From NCBI GenBank assembly GCA_964530215.1, contig CAZHAJ010000048.1, positions 1-12,276 of the forward strand: a stretch of 12,276 nt of DNA, read 5' to 3'. A program made the position numbers and the translations under genes. How positions within the stretch are numbered: position 1 is the first letter of the stretch; every line of letters starts with the position of its first letter. Source of the DNA: JAAXTT01 sp964530215. GTDB lineage: Bacteria; Bacillota; Desulfotomaculia; Desulfotomaculales; Desulfocucumaceae. The notes under the pieces are model-generated. The model had not been told where the DNA came from. It did no database searches and was given only the letters and a program-made list of their open reading frames with translations. Shown here one piece after another: positions 6,476-12,276 of this stretch.

Positions 6476-6503
6476 ATTATAACCAGTAATGGCAGTAAGT
6501 TAA
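6476..6503 (-). promoter_or_regulatory. Candidate promoter of the 108-residue protein gene
   Basis: On the minus strand a perfect TATAAT (6476-6481) has TTAACT (6498-6503, four of six matches) 16 bases upstream. The start site would be near 6470, about 20 bases before the start codon. Confidence 0.5.
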
Positions 6504-6596
6504 ACTAATAATCAAATACTTCTGAATATACTGAAATGAAGACGGTTTTTTTGTAAAATAATTCAATTTTCTTTTTCATCAAAGGGTATTTAACTG

Positions 6597-6605
6597 TGTT
6601 ATAAT
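6597..6605 (+). promoter_or_regulatory. Extended -10 promoter of uppP
   Basis: TGTTATAAT at 6597-6605 is a perfect extended -10 element (TG, one base, TATAAT). No good -35 lies at the right distance, which is typical of extended -10 promoters. It lies about 40 bases before the uppP start codon. Confidence 0.55.
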
Positions 6606-6647
6606 TTTAAATGTTGTTGGCAGATAAACAGCTAAGGAGTGGATATC

Positions 6648-7433
6648 ATGACTTTGATTCAGTCTTTGGTTTTGGGGTTAGTGCAGGGGCTGGGGGAGTT
6701 TTTGCCCATTTCCAGTTCCGCACACCTAATATTGACACCATGGATATTAAATTGGGATGATCACGGATTAACTTTTGATGTGGCTTTACATATGGGCACC
6801 TTGGTGGCTGTGCTGGCCTTTTTCTGGCAGGATTGGCTTGTTCTGGCCCATGACGGGCTAAGGCGGAGAAGAACTCAGGAAGGGCGAATGTTTTGGTATC
6901 TTGTGGTGGCTACCATACCCGGTGCAATTTTTGGGTTAGCCTTTGAAGAGTATATTGCCACAGTTTTTAGAAATCCCCTTCTTATCGGGGTAATGCTTAT
7001 TGCAATGGGAATTTTCTTATATATAGTGGACAGCAAAGCTTCCGCCATCAAGAATTTTGATGATATAGGCTGGAGGGAAAGTATGATGATAGGAATTTCC
7101 CAAGCTTTTGCGATGATTCCGGGTGTGTCAAGATCGGGTATCACCATGACTGCGGGAAGGATGATGGGACTAGATAGGGAAACTGCAGCCAGGTTTTCAT
7201 TTCTTTTATCCACTCCCATAATATTTGGTGCCGGTATAATGCAGGGCAGCAAGCTGACAATGGCGGATATAACAATTCCGTTTTTATCTGGAATTTTAGT
7301 TTCAGCCGCTGTGGGTTACTTAGCTATAAGATTTTTACTGCGCTTTTTAGTTAATAACAGTTTTTTTATCTTTGTAGTGTATCGTTTTATTTTAGGTTCA
7401 GCTGTAATTGCCCTATATTTTATTCGACAATAA
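6648..7433 (+). CDS. uppP: Undecaprenyl-diphosphatase
   Basis: BacA/UppP-type integral membrane enzyme that removes a phosphate from undecaprenyl pyrophosphate. This recycles the lipid carrier for peptidoglycan and other envelope polymers, and extra copies give bacitracin resistance. At 261 residues it has the family length. The two signature motifs are present: E17FLPISSSAH26 and PGVSRSG at 158-164, which form the active site on the outer face. Several hydrophobic segments run the length of the protein. The start is ATG 6648, eight bases after AAGGAG (6634-6639); an in-frame GTG at 6639 lies inside the ribosome site and is not credible. An extended -10 promoter stands upstream. ftsK follows after 66 bases on the same strand, with no terminator between. 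Confidence 0.98.
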   Translation: MTLIQSLVLGLVQGLGEFLPISSSAHLILTPWILNWDDHGLTFDVALHMGTLVAVLAFFWQDWLVLAHDGLRRRRTQEGRMFWYLVVATIPGAIFGLAFEEYIATVFRNPLLIGVMLIAMGIFLYIVDSKASAIKNFDDIGWRESMMIGISQAFAMIPGVSRSGITMTAGRMMGLDRETAARFSFLLSTPIIFGAGIMQGSKLTMADITIPFLSGILVSAAVGYLAIRFLLRFLVNNSFFIFVVYRFILGSAVIALYFIRQ

Positions 7434-7470
7434 CAACTAGCAAAAAATGGAATATTTAGCAGGCCCTTCA

Positions 7471-7479
7471 TGTTATAAT
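7471..7479 (+). promoter_or_regulatory. Candidate extended -10 element before ftsK
   Basis: TGTTATAAT at 7471-7479 is the same extended -10 as in front of uppP, again without a recognisable -35. Transcription would start near 7486, leaving only about 14 bases before the ATG with the AGAGGTGGT ribosome site (7485-7493) at the very 5-prime end. The short leader makes it less certain. Confidence 0.35.
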
Positions 7480-7499
7480 TTACCAGAGGTGGTAATTAT

Positions 7500-9680
7500 A
7501 TGGGAGGGCTTAGTTGTTTCCAGGGTTATATAAAAAGAGAAGTTATCGGGGTTTTCCTTATTGCTTTGTCAATTTTAATGGTGATTTGCCTTGTAAGCCC
7601 TTCTGCTGGTGCTGCCACCTATTTGATGGAAACCTTGCTGAGGTTTTTGATGGGAGAGGGCAGGTATGTTTTACCCTTGGTAACCTTTATCTCTGGGTTC
7701 AAATTGCTCCGGGGAAGTGGTTTTGCAAAACAGCGGCTTATGGGTGGTTTTATAATGTTTTTGGTTCTGCTTGTTGTGGTGAACACATCAACTCTCCAAG
7801 GCCTGCAATGGAAGGGGTTGGTTAGCGGCAGCGGAGGAGGCTTGCTGGGTGCAGTTTTATATGAGGTGCTATATAGGTCATTTGGAAGTGCCGGTGGGAC
7901 AGTGGTTTTAGTGGCTTTTTCAACCATAGGATTTATTATGTGTACCGGGGTATCCTTGGGCAAATATATAAGAAAATTGATTGTCAGGCTAAGATTGATG
8001 TATGAAAAATTTAAGTGGGGTTTGCTTAATCTTTTTTTTGAGGAGATTTCCTGGGATGAGGTTGATAAGACAGCGGTTGGGGATGCATCTTTATGGAGCG
8101 ATAAAAATGATGCACAAAACCAGGTTTCTGTTGCAGGAAAAGAAGCATTCCTTAAAGAAGGTCTATCTCAGGAGTCAGTGTTGAGGCAAAATGGTCTGCA
8201 ATACTATGATGCAGGTATCGATGTAAAAGAAAGAAATGACGGAAAATATATGCTTCCGCCTATTTCTCTGTTTCAAAAGTCAGCAGCAAAGCAAAAAAAT
8301 CAGAGAATTAATAAAGACTTGATTGAAAATATTAAGGTTTTAGAAAAAACCCTGGAAAATTTCGGAGTAAAAGCAAAAGTAATTCACGTTTCCAGGGGAC
8401 CTGCAATAACCAGGTTTGAAATACTGCCTCCCAGGGGTGTCAAAGTCAGTAGGATAGTGGGTTTAGCCGATGATATTGCTTTAAGTATGGCTGTTCCCAA
8501 CATAAGAATTGAGGCTCCTGTTCCCGGAAAAGCAGCGGTAGGTATTGAGGTGCCCAATCCGGAGGTAAACACTGTTCACCTAAGGGAACTTTTGGAGTCT
8601 GCAGAGTTCAGACAGGTGGATTCCAGGCTTACAGTGGCACTGGGTAAAGACACAGCCGGGAAGGTCACAGTGGCTGACTTATCTAATATGCCTCACTTGC
8701 TGATTGCCGGTGCCACAGGTTCTGGGAAAAGTGTTTGTTTAAATACAATAATCGCCGGTATTCTTTTTAAAGCAACTCCCGATGAGGTAAAGCTATTAAT
8801 CATTGACCCCAAAAAAGTGGAGCTCACTACATACAACGGCATACCGCATTTAATATCTCCTGTGGTAACAGATCCCAATAAATCTGCCACAGCCCTTCGG
8901 TGGGCAGTAAAGGAAATGGAGTATAGATATAATCTTTTTGCATCCTCCGGTGTTCGTGATATTATCCGGTATAACAGTAATATGTGTGTGAATGATGGAG
9001 GCAATGCTTTATTGCCGTATATTGTCATAATAATTGATGAGCTTGCTGATTTAATGATGATAGCCCCAAATGATGTGGAGGACTCTATATGCAGACTGGC
9101 TCAGATGGCAAGGGCGGCAGGAATACATTTGATAGTCGCTACCCAAAGGCCGTCAGTGGATGTTATTACCGGATTAATTAAAGCAAATATAACTTCAAGA
9201 ATTTCCTTTGTGGTTTCTTCTCAGATTGACTCCAGAACTGTTTTGGATATGAGCGGTGCTGAAAAGCTTCTGGGCAGGGGGGATATGCTTTTTATGCCGG
9301 TGGGTACATCAAAACCCCTTCGTTTACAGGGTGCTTATCTATCTGACGGAGAGGCAGAGAAACTTGCCGGTTTTTGGAAGGGGCAGGATAAGCCTATATA
9401 TAATGATCAAATTATCAGAGAAATGCAGCAGCCATGCTGGGTGAATCATACTGACGATAAACTGTTTTTGAAAGCAGTGGAGATTTTTATGAATTCAGGT
9501 CATGCTTCTGTGTCTTTGCTGCAAAGAAAGCTCAGGATAGGGTACGCAAGGGCAGCCCGACTCATGGATGTAATGGAAAAGAAGGGTATTGTCAGTGGTT
9601 ATCAAAACGGAAAACCTCGAACTATTTTAATCACCCAGAAACAATATGAATCATTCTATAGAAAAAACAACACAATATGA
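7500..9680 (+). CDS. ftsK: DNA translocase FtsK/SpoIIIE
   Basis: Membrane-anchored hexameric ATPase that pumps double-stranded DNA through the closing division or sporulation septum. 726 residues. The N-terminus carries four or five membrane segments (about 15-33, 55-70, 82-96 and two between 110 and 155). The linker is short, then the alpha domain starts near RINKDLIENIKVLEKTLENF. Walker A is G404ATGSGKS411; Walker B is YIVIIIDE at 507-514 (D513, E514). The last 75 residues form the winged-helix gamma domain that reads DNA orientation (CWVNHTDDKLFLKAVEIF, then SVSLLQRKLRIGYARAARLMD). The compact linker fits a Gram-positive SpoIIIE/FtsK rather than the long E. coli form. Division and sporulation paralogues cannot be told apart from the sequence. 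mnmH starts 55 bases downstream. Confidence 0.97.
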   Translation: MGGLSCFQGYIKREVIGVFLIALSILMVICLVSPSAGAATYLMETLLRFLMGEGRYVLPLVTFISGFKLLRGSGFAKQRLMGGFIMFLVLLVVVNTSTLQGLQWKGLVSGSGGGLLGAVLYEVLYRSFGSAGGTVVLVAFSTIGFIMCTGVSLGKYIRKLIVRLRLMYEKFKWGLLNLFFEEISWDEVDKTAVGDASLWSDKNDAQNQVSVAGKEAFLKEGLSQESVLRQNGLQYYDAGIDVKERNDGKYMLPPISLFQKSAAKQKNQRINKDLIENIKVLEKTLENFGVKAKVIHVSRGPAITRFEILPPRGVKVSRIVGLADDIALSMAVPNIRIEAPVPGKAAVGIEVPNPEVNTVHLRELLESAEFRQVDSRLTVALGKDTAGKVTVADLSNMPHLLIAGATGSGKSVCLNTIIAGILFKATPDEVKLLIIDPKKVELTTYNGIPHLISPVVTDPNKSATALRWAVKEMEYRYNLFASSGVRDIIRYNSNMCVNDGGNALLPYIVIIIDELADLMMIAPNDVEDSICRLAQMARAAGIHLIVATQRPSVDVITGLIKANITSRISFVVSSQIDSRTVLDMSGAEKLLGRGDMLFMPVGTSKPLRLQGAYLSDGEAEKLAGFWKGQDKPIYNDQIIREMQQPCWVNHTDDKLFLKAVEIFMNSGHASVSLLQRKLRIGYARAARLMDVMEKKGIVSGYQNGKPRTILITQKQYESFYRKNNTI

Positions 9681-9735
9681 TAAAATAAAATATAAAGTAA
9701 CATGTTTTGAGGTTAAACAATTGGAGATGTAAAAG

Positions 9736-10809
9736 ATGGTTAAGAACATCACTATTGAGCAGGTGCTAAATCGACAGGGAGTTGTTTTGGTTGATGTAAG
9801 GTCGGAGGGTGAGTTCGCCGAAGGTACAATACCCGGAGCTATAAATATCAGTCTTTTGAATAATGAAGAAAGAGCCATGGTGGGAATACAATACAAAGAA
9901 AAGGGGCCTAACGCTGCAAAAAGACTGGGCCTGCAGTTAGTTGGCCCAAGAATAAGTGAGCTGGTTAAAAGATTTGATGAAGCTGCTTCTGACCGAATGA
10001 GTATAGTGGTTTTTTGCTGGAGAGGCGGCTTGCGGAGCAAGATAGTAGCTCAGCTGTTGAATATGCTGGATTTTGATGTTTATATAATAATAGGTGGGTA
10101 TAAGTCATACAGGCGTTATGTCAACAGTTATTTGGAAAAAAAGCTTAATCATAAAGCAGTGGTATTTCACGGTCTTACCGGCACAGGTAAAACCCTGGTA
10201 TTAAAAAAACTTGCGCAACATGGATTGCCGGTTTTGGACCTAGAGTCTTTGGCAGTTCATAGAGGTTCGGTGTTTGGCAAGGTGGGACTGCCATCTTCGC
10301 CAACACAAAAGGATTTTGAAGCTCAAATATTTAAATGCTTAAAAAACTATGAGCCAAAAGGTTATTTTCTGGTGGAATGTGAAAGTAAGAGGCTAGGGAG
10401 ACTGTTGATTCCCAATTCAGTGATGAATTCAATGAAAAGCGGAATAAAAATATTGCTTTATTCATCATTGGAGATAAGGGTAAGACGCTCGATGGACGAA
10501 TATGCAAAGGGATTTAGTGATAAAGATAATACAAAACAACTTATTGAAGCAACAAAGGCACTTTCAAAATACATTGGTCACAGGAAAGCTGATTTATTAT
10601 GTTACTTGATTGACAACGGCAAGAGGGCAGATGCTGTTGAACTTTTGCTGGAAAAGTATTACGATCCCTTATATAGGTATCCTAATCAGCCCAGTCCTGA
10701 TTATGACTATTCTGTGGATAGTACAGACATTGAGTCGGCTGTTGAAAGTCTGACCCGTTATATAACAGGCCTTCTGGATAATAATTTAAAGGTGAGCGGA
10801 GGGGTGTAG
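9736..10809 (+). CDS. mnmH: tRNA 2-selenouridine synthase
   Basis: MnmH (SelU/YbbB) converts 2-thiouridine at the wobble position of certain tRNAs into 2-selenouridine through a geranylated intermediate, using selenophosphate. 357 residues, the family length. Residues 1-125 form a rhodanese domain with the catalytic cysteine C94 in CWRGG. The MnmH hallmarks surround it (VDVRSEGEFAEGTIPGAIN, NNEERAMVGIQYKEKGP, AAKRLGL). A P-loop G146LTGTGKT153 starts the second, nucleotide-binding-like domain. GGAG (9723-9726) lies nine bases before the ATG. The RodZ-like gene follows after three bases, so the two are almost certainly cotranscribed. The gene implies selenophosphate synthetase (SelD) elsewhere in the genome; no selenium gene besides this one is in the window. 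Confidence 0.97.
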   Translation: MVKNITIEQVLNRQGVVLVDVRSEGEFAEGTIPGAINISLLNNEERAMVGIQYKEKGPNAAKRLGLQLVGPRISELVKRFDEAASDRMSIVVFCWRGGLRSKIVAQLLNMLDFDVYIIIGGYKSYRRYVNSYLEKKLNHKAVVFHGLTGTGKTLVLKKLAQHGLPVLDLESLAVHRGSVFGKVGLPSSPTQKDFEAQIFKCLKNYEPKGYFLVECESKRLGRLLIPNSVMNSMKSGIKILLYSSLEIRVRRSMDEYAKGFSDKDNTKQLIEATKALSKYIGHRKADLLCYLIDNGKRADAVELLLEKYYDPLYRYPNQPSPDYDYSVDSTDIESAVESLTRYITGLLDNNLKVSGGV

Positions 10810-10812
10810 TAG

Positions 10813-11535
10813 ATGGAAATCGGTAGTGTCCTGAAAGAGGCCAGGGAAGCAAAGAATATATCCTTGGAAATGGTGGAACAAAGGACCAATATTCGTAAGA
10901 AGTATCTTAATGCGTTGGAAAACGAGGATTTTGAGTTGCTGCCGGGAAGGGTTTATGCAAAGGGATTTTTAAAAAATTATGCCAACTTTCTTGATTTAGA
11001 CCCTCATCCCTTATTGGCGGCTTTTGATGAAAAAAACCCAATTCCCAAGGAAGAGGAAGAGCCGGACATCCAAACTTTTGTTGCTTTGGAAAAACCTAAG
11101 AGAACAGGTTATATAGTGGTGGGGATTATAGGTGCAATGTTGGTGTTTTTTTTAGCATACAATCCCTGGAATAATCAGGTGGATGCACCGGTTGAGCCAA
11201 ATGCTAACCTTCAAGATAACAATTATGAGCCCATTGGCGGTAACGGAGCGGAGCAGCAGGATGAAAATACTCCACCTCCACAGGTGCAGGGAGTAAAAGT
11301 TGTGTTGGATGTAGTTGAGCAAACCAGTTGGATGAGTGTTGAGGTGGATGGTGTTCAAACTTTTCAGGGAATACTGTCAGCCGGTGAAACCAAAGAATTT
11401 GAGGGGGTTCAAGAGATTAGTCTTCGGTTGGGCAATCCAGGTGTAGTAGAGGTTGAGTATAACGGTGATCACCTTGGATTTTTAGGGCAAAACGGTCAGC
11501 CGATATCAAAGGTGTTCAGTGCAACCCAAGGATAA
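10813..11535 (+). CDS. RodZ-like membrane protein with helix-turn-helix domain
   Basis: 240 residues with the RodZ architecture: a cytoplasmic helix-turn-helix domain of the HTH_25 type (residues 1-72, with IGSVLKEAREAKNISLEMVEQRT and GRVYAKGFLKNYANFLDLDP), an acidic linker, one membrane span (about 98-116, GYIVVGIIGAMLVFFLAY), a glutamine/proline-rich outer linker, and a C-terminal DUF4115-type beta domain (about 163-238, SWMSVEVDGVQTFQGILSAGE). RodZ links MreB filaments to the elongation machinery and so affects rod shape; here that role is inferred from domain order. GGAGGGG lies just ahead of the ATG, overlapping the end of mnmH. The stop is 29 bases before the -35 of the rnpB promoter. 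Confidence 0.9.
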   Translation: MEIGSVLKEAREAKNISLEMVEQRTNIRKKYLNALENEDFELLPGRVYAKGFLKNYANFLDLDPHPLLAAFDEKNPIPKEEEEPDIQTFVALEKPKRTGYIVVGIIGAMLVFFLAYNPWNNQVDAPVEPNANLQDNNYEPIGGNGAEQQDENTPPPQVQGVKVVLDVVEQTSWMSVEVDGVQTFQGILSAGETKEFEGVQEISLRLGNPGVVEVEYNGDHLGFLGQNGQPISKVFSATQG

Positions 11536-11564
11536 TAGTATTTCGAAAATGAAATGTTTTACAG

Positions 11565-11593
11565 TTGAAATAGGCAATAATGGGTAGTATAAT
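11565..11593 (+). promoter_or_regulatory. Sigma-A promoter of rnpB
   Basis: TTGAAA (11565-11570, five of six) and a perfect TATAAT (11588-11593) with the ideal 17-base spacer. The start would be near 11600, about 15 bases before the predicted mature 5-prime end of RNase P RNA. It is the best-formed promoter in the window. Confidence 0.8.
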
Positions 11594-11613
11594 AAGTTTT
11601 CAGGCACACCATA

Positions 11614-11963
11614 GGTTTTAAGTGCGGTGAGCAATCGCTGCTTCCTTTTGCGGGAGGTAGAGGAAAGTCGAGACACGCATACCTTTAAGGTATAAAATGG
11701 CGCCCGGTGCAAGCCGGGGCAGGGCGACCTGACGACGATGAAAGAGACTGCACCTTATAGTGTAGTTTTTAGTAGTTATAAAGTGCCACAGAAACTATGT
11801 CACCGGGTGACCGGTGAGTGCAAGGGTAAACTCCGCCGGCGTGCAACCCAAATAGGCAGGTTAATCCTGCGGGTAGGGGCATCCCTTATAGGGAAAGGAT
11901 CTGTATCCTTAGATAGATGATTGCTTGAAAAACAGAATCTCGCTTACAGCTGCATCTTTAAAT
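11614..11963 (+). ncRNA. rnpB: RNase P RNA (catalytic subunit)
   Basis: Ribozyme that cuts the 5-prime leader from pre-tRNAs. The universal core GAGGAAAGTC (11660-11669) and the distal core ACAGAATCTCGCTTAC (11932-11947) are both present. The P4 long-range helix pairs CGAGA (11669-11673) with TCTCG (11938-11942). P2 pairs GAGCAATC (11629-11636) with GATTGCTT (11919-11926). P1 pairs about 11617-11628 with 11949-11962, which sets the ends to within a few bases. GCAAGGGTAAA and GTGCAACCC in the middle match the conserved specificity-domain region. The length, about 350 nt, and the sequence fit a type A-like RNA, although I assign the class only tentatively. It has its own promoter and a strong terminator. 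Confidence 0.97.
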
Positions 11964-11996
11964 CAGGTGTGTTTGAAATTATTTTGGTTAACTTAA

Positions 11997-12032
11997 TGTG
12001 CTGTCCCGGAATTCCGGGACAGCACATTTTTT
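11997..12032 (+). terminator. Intrinsic terminator after rnpB, perfect 30-bp palindrome
   Basis: Bases 11997-12026 form a perfect palindrome with 15-bp arms; the centre is GAATTC. It folds into a stable GC-rich hairpin (GTGCTGTCCCGG stem) and is followed by six T (12027-12032). The minus-strand side is followed by TTAAGTTAACC, a poor U tract, so it mainly serves the plus strand. The stop codon of the convergent minus-strand gene begins right after it. Confidence 0.93.
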
Positions 12033-12276
12033 ACAGCTGAGGGGGGTTATCCTGAGTGTTTGGGGGGACAATTCCTCTGTTGTTCTGTGACGGGTCATCG
12101 TTTGTGGTTGGACCCACTATATCGTCTTGACTATGAAGGGTGCAGACTTCTGTGGGAAGTCTTTCATCGGAGTCTCCCACGACATTACCCGTCTGATTTG
12201 GGCTCTTAACTAAGGAGCGAACCACTTTTTCGGGGCAGTATTCATTAGCCAGTAATCCGGTATCGGCACAAATTTC
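12031..12276 (-). CDS. C-terminal end of a class A penicillin-binding protein (partial)
   Basis: Open from the window edge to the TAA at 12031-12033, giving the last 81 residues of a longer protein; the 5-prime part lies outside the window. It begins EICADTGLLANEYCPEK and continues with VVRSLVKSP..., then LPTEVCTLHSQDD. The pattern IC-x-x-(S/T)GLLANEYCP followed later by a TE-x-C-x-LH element is the C-terminal extension that follows the transpeptidase domain in many Firmicute PBP1A-like bifunctional peptidoglycan synthases. The remaining tail is polar, rich in Asn, Asp, Pro and Gln (NDDPSQNNRGIVPPNTQDNPPQL), as is common outside the membrane in such proteins. No catalytic residue is in the visible part, so identification depends on this tail alone. 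An in-frame GTG at 12225 is internal and not a start. Confidence 0.8.
   Translation of the reverse strand, partial: EICADTGLLANEYCPEKVVRSLVKSPNQTGNVVGDSDERLPTEVCTLHSQDDIVGPTTNDDPSQNNRGIVPPNTQDNPPQL

Noticed and set aside
6639..6647. Earlier in-frame GTG for uppP at 6639
   Set aside because: The codon overlaps the AAGGAG ribosome site that serves ATG 6648.
11738..11920. A 60-residue plus-strand reading frame
   Set aside because: It lies wholly inside RNase P RNA.
12031..12225. A separate 64-residue gene starting at GTG 12225
   Set aside because: The frame is open to the window edge, and the 17 residues before it match a penicillin-binding protein tail, so the GTG is internal.
1..12276. Transposons, phage genes, CRISPR arrays, tRNA genes, defence systems
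   Set aside because: I looked for these on both strands and saw no transposase, integrase, spaced direct repeats, cloverleaf or defence-gene motifs.

Overview
The window looks like chromosomal DNA of an anaerobic, low-to-moderate G+C Firmicute, most like the Desulfotomaculum/Peptococcaceae group. This rests on AGGAGG-type ribosome sites, several GTG/TTG starts, the valS-folC pair, a compact FtsK/SpoIIIE and an RNase P RNA that does not look Bacillus-like. The species assignment is inference. Almost all of it is housekeeping DNA; I see no insertion sequence, prophage, CRISPR array or tRNA gene.

Layout. The left edge (1-54) is a tandem heptamer repeat. It abuts a minus-strand gene for a type II solute-binding protein (57-1127, TTG start). 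A divergent intergenic region (1128-1358), with two back-to-back promoters that appear to share a -35 region, separates it from the valS-folC operon on the plus strand (1359-5346). A minus-strand block of three small genes follows: an XRE-type regulator (5356-5706), a 37-residue single-span membrane peptide that I found by hand (5803-5916), and an unrecognised 108-residue protein (6122-6448). The last two each end in a hairpin terminator. The plus strand then carries uppP (6648-7433), ftsK/spoIIIE (7500-9680), mnmH/selU (9736-10809), a RodZ-like gene (10813-11535) and rnpB (about 11614-11963). rnpB is closed by a 30-bp perfectly palindromic terminator. The right edge holds the C-terminal end of a minus-strand gene, probably a class A penicillin-binding protein, cut by the window.

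How the genes fit together. ValS and FolC serve translation and folate supply. UppP (undecaprenyl carrier recycling), the RodZ-like protein and the penicillin-binding protein belong to cell-wall synthesis and cell shape, and FtsK/SpoIIIE moves DNA at the septum. MnmH and RNase P RNA belong to tRNA maturation. MnmH implies that the organism makes selenophosphate. Nothing here amounts to a clear new biological system. The best leads are the 37-residue membrane peptide next to the XRE regulator, the orphan 108-residue protein whose stop codon lies in its terminator loop, the shared divergent promoter with a T-box-like sequence in front of valS, and the placement of mnmH between ftsK and rodZ.
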